A stretch of 64,000 bases of DNA. Source: Echria macrotheca (Eukaryota > Ascomycota > Sordariomycetes > Sordariales > Schizotheciaceae). Location of the stretch: NCBI GenBank assembly GCA_030411725.1, contig MU839830.1:682001-746000 (forward strand). Direction: 5' to 3'. Positions 24,299-35,095 of this stretch are shown here, in pieces (position 1 is the stretch's first letter; each line of letters begins with the position of its first letter). The translations under genes and the position numbers were made by a program. The notes under the pieces were generated by a model that saw nothing but the letters and a program-made list of their open reading frames with translations, was not told where the DNA came from and did no database searches.

Positions 24299-24456
24299 AT
24301 CTCTTTGACCGTGTAGCGTAGCCATCCCCCTTGTCAGGCCCACAAATACCTCTCGCTTACATAGTAAAAAAGTACCAGCCACATTGAACCTGACGGTCTA
24401 ATAGGTTGCCACTCATGCAGCAGGGGGGGATGGCTGCGCTGCACGGTCAAAGAGAT
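24299..24456. repeat. Long inverted repeat (35-bp arms, about 87-bp loop)
   Basis: Arm 24299..24333 is the reverse complement of 24421..24456 over about 35 bp with two or three mismatches and one length difference in a poly-G run. Two mismatches, in GGCTRCGCTRCACGG, are A/G transitions. An RNA from this stretch would fold into a long hairpin. It may be a short inverted-repeat element or a small-RNA precursor; the sequence alone does not decide. Confidence 0.75.
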
Positions 24457-25760
24457 TGGCTGTGGACAGCCTTTTTGGCTGCACTCTCGAGAAGGCTGGG
24501 GGGGGATTTTAGTACCTAATGGTTACCTCAGCCCGTTTGAGTGCGCTGTATGTAGTTGGAAACAAGCTTCGCTCCGAGTCTTGCGATGCCTCGCGGGATG
24601 AGGCGATCGAATTGTCCTTCTCCGGAGCGCACTTGCGCTCGCAAGGAACCCCATGAAGCCGTTCGGTGCAGCGTCCCTCTTCTCGCCGAAACGCGGGCTC
24701 CATCACCAGCCAACACGGTCGCGGAGTACAGGCCCCCGTCAAAGCTCGGTGTGTCTCCACCGAGCTGCTTCACCCCACATCTGATGCTGTTCCCCTCCAA
24801 CACTTGATCAGAGGTGGGGGCACCACACGCTGATGAGCCCCACCGTGCATGAACCACCCACCACGGCGGGGCTGTTGTCAGTTTTTTGTCAACTGCCAGC
24901 GTCAGTTCCTGCCTCTGTGAACCGTTGCGCAATTTCCTCTGACGCACCGCATTCCGAATTGCTGCTCGGGCCGGCGCGAGACAGTCGACAGCGCGACCGT
25001 GTCATCAGAAGGGGCGCATCCCACATCTGCACGGGAAGGCCACTAGGAGCAAATCGGGTAAGAATTGATCTGCTTTGGTTGACCGAAGCAGCAGCTCGTG
25101 GGTGGGGGAGCAAGCCATGCGCCATGGGGAAAATATTGCTTTTTTTCGGTAGCGCGCTCGGGGCGGTCCAGTCTTTCGGCTCTCGCTCGTGGCTGGTCGG
25201 GACTTCACTGACTGCACACCTCTCTAGACTGAATCCTGTGACCGAGATGCACCCGTCACACGCCCTCGATGCGTCCCTCGACTGCCGCGATCAGCAGAGG
25301 TAGACATGCCAGGGCTGCCTTGCATCGATGCTGCAACGCACGGCAGAGGCTCGTTGGTAGTTACGGGGCAGTCGGGCTCGCTTCTCCAGAGTACTTTTGT
25401 CGAGTCGAGCCGCGACTGGATGCTGGGTGCATAGCCGGGTCGGATCGGGTCGGGTAGGGATCTAGTATACTCTGTTCCTCCTTCTAGAACGTCTCGAGGA
25501 AGACGAGCACAGAGGTCTGGGTATCATGTCATCATGTCGTCTAACAAGCCAGGGCCTGCCTACATGTACAACACGACCACCTCTGTACCTTTGTCTGCTC
25601 CATTTCAGCGGCCCGCTTAGGACTGCTCGTTCAGGCACACCGAGCCATCATGTGGTCTCCTCAAAATCCCGATGTCATCGACGCCGCACGCACACCATTA
25701 TCATCAACTTCCGTCCATTCCCGCCCTAAACTCCGCCGGGGGGGCGGACATCGGGCAGGC

Positions 25761-25795
25761 AGCTAGCTACCTAGCTAGATACATACATACATATG
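25761..25795. repeat. CTAG/CATA simple repeat
   Basis: Short tandem CTAG-type units run into three CATA units. Read directly. Confidence 0.8.
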
Positions 25796-26679
25796 CAGGA
25801 GGCTGTAGCCGGAACACGGCGTGACCCCCGCAAAATCCAGGAACCAAACAGCGCAGAGGACGCTCCCTCTTGACAGCTGCTGGTGCCGAAGCCCGGCCCT
25901 GCAGCAGCAACAGCTCTTCCCGGCACCCAGGTGGTAATAGCAATTACAAGCATCCGCGTACAGTCAGCATCAAGGTGCATGCCGTTGAGAGGCCACGCGC
26001 CAAGATGTCGACGACGCTGAAGAGGATGCAAAGTGTACGCGGCTAGAGCCGCTTTGGAAAGAGAAACGAAATCAAAACCAGCCAGTCCGAGACCCAGGCC
26101 GCCCGCTCGCAAATGCCAGTGCTGATGAAAAAAAAAATGGCTGAGAATGTGTACAAAAAAGAAAGTACGGTCGAAAGTACATATGCACAGGTAAGAAATT
26201 GGGGCTGCGCCGAAACGCTGATTAAGCGGTATCCCCGTCCCCGAGGAAGCCATGGGAAGGATCGCCGGCAGCAGGTGGGTGAGAGCTGCTGGGAATTGGG
26301 CAAGGCCGCGAAGGGCAAGCGTTCGGAGGACCTGGAAGCAAGCGACCAGGTGCGTCTGTATATGTGAAGAGTAACGACAGTCAAAAAGGCGGAAAGACGT
26401 GACTTTTTGTTGGTCCAGCTCTTCTGATGTGTGTGTGAGCGTCTGTCTATATGGCCAGAGGCGGCGGGTGTGTGGCGTATGCCGTGAACTTGTAGCAAAC
26501 CGGGAATTCGCAAACTCCAAAAAAAAAACTCTTTTATGTGGGGTATCGAACGATGGACATGAGATCGAGGGCAGCCATGGCCGTCATGGGCAACGTGGGT
26601 CGTGAGAACGTATCATGGCGGTCAGCCGCTGACTAGGGAGGGGACGTCTACTAAGGACAAGCGAAGGGAAGAAGCGTGC

Positions 26680-28950
26680 CTAGTTGCCGCCAAGGTTAAG
26701 CCAGCTCATGTCGTCACGTGTCACCGGCTGTTGATGTTGCTGCCGCGGCGCCTGCGTTCCCGGTTGCCTCGTGCCGTATGACGCTGGTGCGAGAGGCGTC
26801 GTGTAGGGGTTTGGGTTGTAAAATGTGCCGTTCTGCGGACGGTCGTAACCCCATGGTTTGTCGGCGGTCGGGTCCCAAGCCTCGTGGACAGATGCAGGAA
26901 TGCCACTCGAGTATCCAGAGATGGAGCTCACGCCGCTCACCGGCCGCTGCGTCTCGATATGACCACGCAGCCCCTCCTTGAGCCTCTCGTCGTGCTGGGC
27001 GATTGTTGGGCTGCGCGACACCACACGGCTGAAAGATGCCCGTGGCTCGTAGATTTGAAGGGGCGGCACGGTCGCGCTGTCTTGCGTGATCCGGTGCTGC
27101 GTGTTGCTGTACTGTGAGCTCGCCTCTGAAGCCACCGTTCCACGTTTCGAAGCCCCATGCCCAGAGCCGTTCCCATTGCTATTCCCTCCACCGAAGCCGA
27201 GCATGCCCATTGCCGATCCACCGGACCAGTATCGATTCCACCCGGAGCTTCGCCGCATGCCGCTTTGCTGATCGGTGCCCGTTGTAGTAGAAGGGCTCCG
27301 TGGTCTCGGTTCCAGTGTGTCAGGTGCGAATGAGACACCCTTCTCGTCTCTCATCAGCATATCGGGTGGTGGCGCGCGAGACGCCACGACTGTCGGGGTA
27401 CTTTGGGGAATAGGTTTGCTGATGGTGCTCTTGAAAGCCTTGAAAGTGCTCTCAACCGAGCTCCGTTTTGTGTTTTGGCTAGTGTTGCGCGAGGGCGGGG
27501 ACTGCGCAGGCTTTTGCTGGTTGAGGCGGCCCATGAGAATAGCCATTGAGGAGAAGGAAGCCTGTGAGTCTTGAGTCTGATGGCCACGGAAAGTTCCCCG
27601 GCCGGCTGGACCGTGGGCGAAGCTGTTGCTGGCGTAGCCAACACCTGACTTCTCGTCCGATGACACTCCGCTTGATCTCCTCATATGGCCGGCTTCGGCA
27701 TGCGCGTTTTGCCTCCGCTTCCTTTGCACACAAAGGTAAAGTCCAAAGAGAATGACTGCAAGTCCAAAGATGGACCCGAGCACGGCGGCGAGGATGGTAT
27801 TCGTCGGCGGACCCGTTGCCGTGAGGGGGACTGCCGCTCCCGTCGCTGTCGATGTCGCGGCGCCGGCGACGGCGCTCGAGAGGGATGTAGATGTCGGCGC
27901 CGTAGCGAGTGATGAAGTGGAAGTAACGGAGTCCGATGCGAACAGCTGCGCCTCTCCCAGGGTAGCAGATGCGTTCCGCCATGTGTTCTCTCGTGCGTCG
28001 AACATGCAGAGCACATCCTCGTCGTTTCCACCGGCCACCACTACCAGCCCATTGGGATCCTGTGCCAACGCATAGCTGCCTCTCGTTGCCGTCGGGGCCA
28101 GTGTAGAATTGTATTCAGGCCAAGTACTAACCGTCAGCGAGTCGACCTCTCGCTTCACTGGCGGTGCGTTTTGCACCGGGGCCCCGGGGCCCTTGAACAG
28201 GACGGTGCGGTTCACCGTATTGGGCGATATTGTCATGTCGAATGTGTAGAGATTCTTGGAACCGTCGTCACCCGTCATAATCATGGCCTTGACCGCCGAT
28301 GTATCCTTCATCATCGGCTCCGCCAGTGAGGCACCGGATTCCACCCATTTCGCATCTTTACTGAAAAGCATAATCTTCGTGTTCCACGTGTTCCCGCCGA
28401 TGAGCGCCGCCTCGGTAGCAGACCACGGCAAGAGAATCGGATTGATGGTAGGTGGCGCAGCCGATTCGAAGGCAAGTACCTCGTACGGAGCCGAGGCGCC
28501 GATGGTGAAGGTTTGAGAAGAAGGGTGCTTCGATCCATCCTGGGAGCCACCATAGATGAGAATGGAATCTGTACTGTTGATATAAGCAGCGCCATGCCAT
28601 AACCGATCCTGGGTTACTGGCTGAGGCAGCGTGACCGTCTCCCATTGCCCGGTGGAGTATGTGTACTTTTGTACACCTTGATAATCGGCCTTTCCTGCCT
28701 TCCCGCCGAGAACGAAAAACGCCGCTTTCGACGGATCCCCGGGTGTCGAACCAACACAGGCAGCGCCCGTAACCTTCTCCCCCAGCGGCAGCTGTTTCCA
28801 CTCAGCTCCGGCTGTCAACGGCAGCGACTGAAAGGCGTCGGCGGAATAGGTGTAGAGCGTGTTGTTGAAAATAACCGAGCAAATGTCCTTTAGCGGGACC
28901 TCCGGCGTCGGTAGAACTCCCATTTTCGCAATTCCTCCAGCCCCGTCCAT
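26680..28950 (-). CDS. Kelch-type beta-propeller single-pass membrane protein
   Basis: A single-exon frame of 756 residues. Residues about 20-330 form kelch-like blades with GG-containing strands (FFVLGGKAGKADYQ, ILIYGGSQDGS, LVVVAGGNDEDV) and several N-glycosylation sequons. A Ser/Thr/Ala-rich stalk follows, then one membrane helix at about 384-407 (ILAAVLGSIFGLAVILFGL) and a basic stop-transfer KRR. The last 340 or so residues are a low-complexity, Ser-rich, presumably cytoplasmic tail. Similar fungal proteins are often auto-annotated as galactose oxidase/kelch or, wrongly, as a Clf1 splicing factor; this architecture does not fit Clf1. No classical signal peptide is visible at the chosen ATG, so either the membrane helix acts as an anchor or an upstream exon is missed. 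Function unknown; a surface receptor is inference. Confidence 0.85.
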   Translation of the reverse strand: MDGAGGIAKMGVLPTPEVPLKDICSVIFNNTLYTYSADAFQSLPLTAGAEWKQLPLGEKVTGAACVGSTPGDPSKAAFFVLGGKAGKADYQGVQKYTYSTGQWETVTLPQPVTQDRLWHGAAYINSTDSILIYGGSQDGSKHPSSQTFTIGASAPYEVLAFESAAPPTINPILLPWSATEAALIGGNTWNTKIMLFSKDAKWVESGASLAEPMMKDTSAVKAMIMTGDDGSKNLYTFDMTISPNTVNRTVLFKGPGAPVQNAPPVKREVDSLTVSTWPEYNSTLAPTATRGSYALAQDPNGLVVVAGGNDEDVLCMFDARENTWRNASATLGEAQLFASDSVTSTSSLATAPTSTSLSSAVAGAATSTATGAAVPLTATGPPTNTILAAVLGSIFGLAVILFGLYLCVQRKRRQNAHAEAGHMRRSSGVSSDEKSGVGYASNSFAHGPAGRGTFRGHQTQDSQASFSSMAILMGRLNQQKPAQSPPSRNTSQNTKRSSVESTFKAFKSTISKPIPQSTPTVVASRAPPPDMLMRDEKGVSFAPDTLEPRPRSPSTTTGTDQQSGMRRSSGWNRYWSGGSAMGMLGFGGGNSNGNGSGHGASKRGTVASEASSQYSNTQHRITQDSATVPPLQIYEPRASFSRVVSRSPTIAQHDERLKEGLRGHIETQRPVSGVSSISGYSSGIPASVHEAWDPTADKPWGYDRPQNGTFYNPNPYTTPLAPASYGTRQPGTQAPRQQHQQPVTRDDMSWLNLGGN

Positions 28951-30636
28951 CTCGAGATGACTCGGACACGGGGGTCGGACAGGCGTCGGGTTTCGATGTC
29001 AATTACAGCGACATGGCGGATGACATGATTCGAATTCGGGCGGGCAAGGTCGTTGTCGGTGTAGGCGGATGCACACAATGACCTCGATGGAGTCGAGATG
29101 GTCGAGATCAGCAGTCGAAGTCTGGAAAAGGAGGGCCGGCCCTTGGACGGTGATCGACGAGAATGAACAGTGGTAGAATGTTTCGGGATCGCGATAAACA
29201 GATGTGCTCGCCAGCGTCGATCCTGACTATGCGGAAACAAAACGGTCCCCTCCTCAGGGGGTTGGTGGTGTCGCAGGACGGGCGGCGGACTGGTTGCCTT
29301 TGGTTCCCAAGATCCGGCTGTACTCAAACCTCCTGCGAGCCCCTGGCCACGTTCAAGCGGAGAGCGGACGTGTGGCAGTGCCTGCGGCGTTGCCGTCACA
29401 AAGCTGTTGTCGAGAAGCGAAAGACGACGATGGTACAGGGAACGCGTGGTCTCCCTGAGCCGGAGAACAGAGGAGCCGGTCGGAATGTCGACGAAGCCAG
29501 ATGCTCGGTCGGCTCTCTGGCGTGAAGACGGGACAATCTGGCGACGGCAAGAGGAGAAGAGGAGAGAGCGGCGCAAAGAGCGGCGGGACGGGAGCAGGGA
29601 CACCGCACAACCGGCCGAGCACACAACCCACGAGGGTGGGAGATGAACCAAACGGTCCAGATGGAGTCGGACAAGGGGCGACTGACGCCGGAGCCCTGGG
29701 CGAATCACAATGGCCAATGGCCCCAAATCAGCAGGCTCCGTGACCCGCACCCGTCGCCTATTCTTGCTGGGATACCTCCTTTGTCACCCAACCGCAGGCG
29801 CCGTCCAGGTAGCATCGCTCTCATGCAGCTTTCAAGGCCATCGGCGGGGGCTTGGACACTGGTGAAGAGGCACCGGCGCAAACAGAAATTGGCTGTGATG
29901 CCCGTTGCTGGTGCTGCGAATCAATCGAAGCCTCGGCAGCAAAAGGCCATTCCATCTCCTCGCGAGTTTCCCTCTCTTGCTGCTCCCGACGACGAGGGGC
30001 AGAGGGGAAGCCCCAATCTAGCATTGTGCGCAGTGGATTAATTGCTTCTGCACCATGCCAAACATCTCGCGGTGAGAGCCAGGTAACATCGCCTGCATCG
30101 CAATAAAAAGCCCGACAGTGGCTCAGTCACCGGTGCTCGTTGTGCCGTCGTTCCACGTTTCCAGGCTGTCTGGAGACAGCGCTGGCATAATCCTAGCCAA
30201 TCCAATTCCTGGGTCCAGGCTAGGATCGGATTCACCCCCCCACAGCCAGGATTGGATTGGATTTCCGGTTTCCAGACTTGGATTAATCTGGCTTGAATCC
30301 AGATAAATCCAATGCGAGGGTTAGGGTTATCTATAGGAAACGCCACCAAAAAAAATCCAAGCGACATAACCCTCAACCGCCAACAAGCCACTGCAACACC
30401 ACCACGAAACAAGCCATCACCACCTTTGCTGTTGCCAGCGCGCGCTGCCGCTGCAACACCCTCCTACCGTTGCGCAACCATTGCGCAGCCGCTGCGCAGC
30501 CGTTACGTAGTCGCTATAGTAACGTTCAAGGAAATCAATTGCAAAGTAAAGAAAATCAATTGCAAAGCAAGTTGCGTAGTCAAAGCCGTATAATCGCAAG
30601 CAAAATGGTGGTCTGCTTGGTGAAGTGGTTCGTGGC

Positions 30637-30684
30637 AGCGTTATCGCAGCGTTATCGCAGCGTTGTCGCAGCGTTGTCGCAGCG
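30637..30684. repeat. 11-bp tandem repeat inside the element
   Basis: Four consecutive units AGCGTTATCGC, AGCGTTATCGC, AGCGTTGTCGC, AGCGTTGTCGC plus a partial fifth. Units one and two differ from three and four by one A/G transition. Confidence 0.9.
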
Positions 30685-30705
30685 AATCCAAGCCGAAAAG
30701 TGCCA

Positions 30706-30890
30706 AACGAGTCCACCAGATGAAGCCGCCTGACAAGTCAAAGCAAATCCGCCAGATGAAGCCGCCTGGCAAGTCAAAGATTCAAAGCAAATCCACGCCT
30801 GAGTGGCAAGTCAAGCAAATCCACCAGATGAAGCCGCCTGGCAAGTCAAGCAAATCCGCCAGATAAATCCGCCAGATGAATCCGCCTGCA
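30706..30890. repeat. Diverged 35-bp tandem repeats inside the element
   Basis: Several copies of a unit containing CCAGATGAAGCCGCCTG followed by CAAGTCAAAGCAAATC, some truncated. Read directly; the copy number depends on how partial units are counted. Confidence 0.8.
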
Positions 30891-33108
30891 GCTGCCTGCC
30901 AGCCGACCGCTGGATTCATGCTGGATTCATGCCTGAATCCAATCCTGGCACCTGGAATTGGATTGAGATTTATGGTTTTTGGGGGTGGCTAGGATTGGGA
31001 TTGGATTGGATTGGGATTGGATTCGGACTCATCTGGCTAGGATTATGCCAGCGCTGTCTGGAGAGAGCGACCCTGTTGGAATCACGGAAGAAAAGCAAAA
31101 AAGAAAAAACCTCGACGGGATCGGGAGCGTGTCGCTGTCGCGATGAGACCAGCCAGGACCTGGTATGGGCGATTTCTCGTCTCCCTGCTCTCTCGTGCGA
31201 AATTTGGGCGGGCGCGGCTTGCCAACAGCTGGGTGCGCAATCCGCCGGAGTGAGACATGGGGGACGGCGACGCCATCAAACGAGAGCCCTGCGAACACCC
31301 CAGCTTGAACGGGGCATGAAACAACTGTCCCTGGACGTACCCCTGGAGCTAGCCCGAAAAGGAAGGCCCGGGAGGGGGGAGTTGGAGGCAGGGACTGGGT
31401 GCCCCGACGCTCGTGCCAAGGTCCCAAAATTGGAATCGAGGGTCTTCAAGTCTTGAGATTCCCATCGGCCTGGTTTGTCTTTGGTGTTTGATAGTGTATT
31501 GCACAGGACTGGCCGATGACGCCAGCTCTTCCGTCACGACGGATGCCATGATTTCAAAGGTCGGTGCCTGAGCTCACCGGCGTCGGAAAGCACGACAAAC
31601 TCTCGGTGTCGGTCAGAGAGCACAATCGGATGGCTGCGCGGCGCTTCGAAGGCGTCGACGACGATACGGGGATAGTCCACTGTAGTACCACGGGTGCGTG
31701 CATGCGGTCATACGAAGGCAGCCAGCTGGAGAGCCTCTGGTTCCAACAGCAATATTCTGACTCCTTTCCGTGTTCCATTTGTACACTAAATGGATTGACC
31801 AAGGTTCTACGACACTGAGGCGCAGCTCCTCGACCGTGAAATCGGTGAGTTGAGGCTCGCGGCGGAGGGGGCTGGTGGCTGAATGGCTCGTGCGGTCAGA
31901 ACGAAAATCAGACTTCGAGAATTGTCGATGTTCCACAGTTCCCGCCCCGCACCACTCAGAGGCTCCCGGACCTGCCCGGACGGAGGCCGTGCAGAATATT
32001 GAAAGGTTTGGGCAGCACCGTGCTGCGCTTCTCCCGAGGAGACCGGATCGAACGGAATCAACAGCAACGCAATGCCGGATCGAGCAACAACATACTGTAC
32101 AGCTGTCCCAGTCGACGAGTAGTGTACGTAGTCATGTGCAGCTCAGATCGTACTGCCCATATGCAACCGCCCGCAAGATCTGGGGGAGGCTGCGGCTGTC
32201 CCCCGATCTGCGGATGTAGTGTAGAATAGATAGCTGCGCGGGCTGCCTCGCTGGGCCGGCCCTTCCACGCGATGAGATGGCGCTGCGAATCACGGCACGA
32301 GTTAGCGACGATCTTGCAGCGTGTCGGGGTCTGGAAGGAGCAAGAAAGCTCACTTCTTCAGGTCACCAAAAACCGGCGGCAGCGGGAATGCAAATGCAAG
32401 ATGGGGCAAAGTCGTGATGGGACTGGACGAAAGCTGTGATGCTTTGAGAGCCAATCGTCGAGGGGTCATCCCCAATTCCCCCACATTCCCGCCGCCAGCC
32501 TCAAGCCGTAGTTGGACACCGCAGCGGACGTAAGCGCCCGTCACCGGCTTCTGAAATTACTCAGGTGACCGTCTTGGGCCTCTCGTCCCTTCATCAGCCT
32601 GAACATGAGAGCGCGCGGCTTGTGTTGATGACTGGGTAGTTATCTTTTTATGTCTGTGGTCGTTTTGGCCTCCTGGTTGAATCGGACGTGCCTTGCCCAG
32701 ATTACGAGTTGTTAAATTTGGAATATCACGGATGCACGTCACAGAGGCTTTCGCCGAAGAAGCAATGCTGGGAACAACTTCGCTGTTCTGTTCGCCAGAA
32801 GAAAATCTAAAGTACAAGCTCTCGGGATCAACACCCATCTGTGACCCATTCGTAAAAGACGTCCTTGTCTTGACAAACCGCTAACGCCCAAGTCCCTATA
32901 AACCGCCCATCCTGAACTCCCATGAGACATGATGAAATCCGCTGGTATCATGATGCAGAGGCTCCAATCTGCAAGTCCTGTCAAGCCAAAACCCCATGCC
33001 TCTGCTGAACCATGAATATGCACTTTTCCAAGCCTAGCATCAGGCTTCCTTTCGCTCTTCTCTCCTCTATCCCATCACCATGACCTCCCCCTTTCCCTGC
33101 AGCATCTC

Positions 33109-35095
33109 CTAGACAGCGGCGACGAAGGCTTCCGGGGGAAGGTTTGACTTTTGCTCCTCAAATGACTGCAAAGCGATGGCGAAGTTCCAATTTGCAGCAC
33201 CCTCGAGGCACAATCTGGAATACTGGGCCGTCATGCCCGTGCGCTTCGAGAGCTGTTCGATCAGCTGGGCTTTCACGGCATCATTCGGGATGCCCGCAAC
33301 ACCGACCACGGCCGGGGTGTTGACGACGGCCGGAGTGCTGATCGTCAACGGGGTGGCGTTCGTCTCGGACTTGGGTGCCTCAACCCACTTGTGAAGTGTG
33401 AGTTGATCACTGAGAACTCGATACGGATGGGCAGGGGGCGGAGTGCTCGGTTTGCTGGGGCCGAGGATGAACGTTCGTGTGAAAGTTCGAGTTCCAAATA
33501 TATTTGTCGACGGATCGGCTTCATCGAACTGGCCATGGACGTTGATCATCAGTCCCATGGCCGTGGCTGCTTGGCCGGAAGGGTCGGCAAGATGTGGGAA
33601 CGTGTGGCAGTCGACTAGCCACCGACCAGGCTCGTCCATCGGAGCATGACGAGTAGGAGGCAAGGCCTTCCACAGGTCGGCAATGACCGTTCCGTTTGTG
33701 AAAAGTCGCTGTACCATCGCAGGAGTTCGCGCACCAACCGCCTGGATATTGCGAGAGTACTTCATGTACGACTTCCAAGGAAGGTTGCGCCCGGAATCGG
33801 GGATAGCTGCGAGAGAGAACCAAGTGTCCCCGTCGTAGAACTCGGCAGCGAGGCGCGCCCGATCGGTGTCGAACATTGGGAAAAAGGCTTGAAGGAAGGC
33901 CGCAGCCACATTGTTTTCGCCATCCCGGATATTCGAGGGGAATTGAGCGATCGGCGAGGGCTCGAGAGCTTTCAATGCTGCAGCAGCCTCTTCGGGCGTC
34001 CTCACTTGCCGTCCATCGAGGATCTGTAGCGCCGGGAACCATTGCAGCATCTCGGTCACGTAGTTCTCCTGAACGGTTACAGGGTTGCCCGTCAGGTGAA
34101 GCTCCGCGAGATTCTTGAAGCGAAGCTGCCACTTGTTCAGCTTGGAAGTTGTGTCGAGTTTGTTGCCAGTCAAATCAAGCTGCTTCAGGTCGGGAAGCGA
34201 AAGTGCCAGGGAGAAGACCTGAGCAACGTCGTTGATGTCGTTGCGGGCAAGCGACACCGCTTGAATGGCTTCTGCCTTCTCTTGGTCCGTTTTGTACTGC
34301 GCGCTAGCAATATGGACGAGAACCTTGAAGGCTTTCTCCGCCAGTGTTTGCGAATCGAATGTTCCCATCGTGCTGAGGACCTCGTCTGCTCCGAGGGCGG
34401 ACAAGTCGAGGAGTCTCTGCTCCGGGTTGTACCGGCGGGCAAGAACCGACAAGAGCTTTTGCTTGGTCTCTTGCGCTTCCTTGGAGATGTCCTCGGTATC
34501 GCGGCCTGGCATCTTCTCCTCGGTCTCGGTTATATAGAGGTTGGAGCCAGCAAAGGCATAGCCAGAAAGTCGTAGGACATCGGCAGCATCGTCCTTGTTG
34601 ATGCTGATCCACAGGTATTCGCCGTCAAGGACGCTCTGCCCCATTTGGTCAGACTCGCTTGTTGAAGTGAAAACGGGGGCGTTGAATGAAACTTACTCGG
34701 CCGATTATGATCCTCTTGCTCTTCGAAGCTTTTTTCTCCAGAAATTCGATCAGAGCACGCCGACCTTTATCGGGGTTGCCGGCAGCTTTGGATTCGCGCA
34801 GGCCAAGGACCTTCAATGTGACTCGATTGGGGTTGGCTCTGTCGAGCTGGGCTAGGCGTGTTGATACTCGTGTTGACCCTCGTGCCGACGCTCGTGATGC
34901 TCTTCCGCGACCACGGCTCCCGCCACGCTCAGCTCCGTTTGTGGCACCGGCAGCCGGCGAGTCCATCGCGATATCCCCATCGCGGTCAGTCTTTACGCGG
35001 ACTCGATTTTTTGTGATGCCGCCGCCACGGGTTGGGCGGGTTGCCGACCGCTGGGTGGTTTGCTGGCGGCTAGCCCGGGGGCCGGTCGGAGCCAT
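33109..35095 (-). CDS. mex67: mRNA export receptor Mex67
   Basis: Mex67 (with Mtr2) carries mature mRNPs through nuclear pores. The model is complement(join(33109..34635, 34697..35095)), 641 residues; intron 34636..34696 (GTAAGT donor, GGGCAG acceptor) is phase 0. The start is the first ATG of the frame. The N-terminus is Arg/Gly-rich (GGSRGRGRASRASARGS), an RNA-binding-like tail. Then come an RRM-like fold, leucine-rich repeats (LPDLKQLDLTGNKL, NLAELHLTGNPV), an NTF2-like domain (VAAAFLQAFFPMFD, AEFYDGDTWFSL) and a C-terminal TAP-C/UBA domain (LIEQLSKRTGMTAQYSRLCL, NWNFAIALQSFEE) that binds FG nucleoporins. The order and length match the family. It is divergently transcribed from mph1. Confidence 0.95.

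Larger units (their letters stand above)
23710..26679. other. Gene-poor region, 3 kb
   Basis: No convincing gene. It contains the long inverted repeat at 24299..24456, several poly-G runs and a TAGC/CATA simple repeat at 25761..25795. A 249-codon minus-strand frame (25771..26520) has no recognisable domain and a composition unlike neighbouring proteins. The left part includes the nuc-1 promoter. Confidence 0.5.
30174..31059. mobile_element. Non-autonomous inverted-repeat element, 886 bp
   Basis: Bases 30174..30199 are the exact reverse complement of 31034..31059 (26 bp, starting AGACAGCGCTGG). Sub-terminal GGATTGGATTGG-type repeats lie at both ends. Inside are four 11-bp AGCGTTRTCGC units (30637..30680) and several diverged 35-bp units containing CCAGATGAAGCCGCCTG (30706..30890). 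No transposase frame is present, so it would be a MITE-like or deletion derivative. No clear target-site duplication is visible. Composition and repeats differ sharply from flanking DNA. Confidence 0.7.
28951..33108. other. Gene-poor region, 4.2 kb, with an inverted-repeat element
   Basis: The longest gene-free stretch in the window. Part 30174..31059 is an inverted-repeat element with internal tandem repeats. Long open frames at 28890..29750 (minus) and 30803..31456 (plus) show no domains; the second lies over the element's end. The right end is the 3' flank of mex67. Confidence 0.6.

Noticed and set aside
25771..26520. 249-codon minus-strand frame
   Set aside because: Lies in the 3' flank of the kelch gene, spans simple repeats at both ends and has no recognisable domain.
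26680..28950. Clf1 splicing-factor identity for the kelch protein
   Set aside because: Clf1 is built of HAT repeats; this protein has kelch blades and a membrane helix.
28890..29750. 286-codon minus-strand frame upstream of the kelch gene
   Set aside because: Arg/Ser/Pro-rich with no domain and overlapping the kelch start in another frame; it looks like a chance frame in promoter DNA.
30316..30329. Telomere-like GGGTTAGGGTT
   Set aside because: Fewer than two full TTAGGG units; too short to claim an interstitial telomere.
30803..31456. 217-codon plus-strand frame
   Set aside because: It runs from tandem repeats through the inverted-repeat end of the element into flanking DNA, so it is not a gene.
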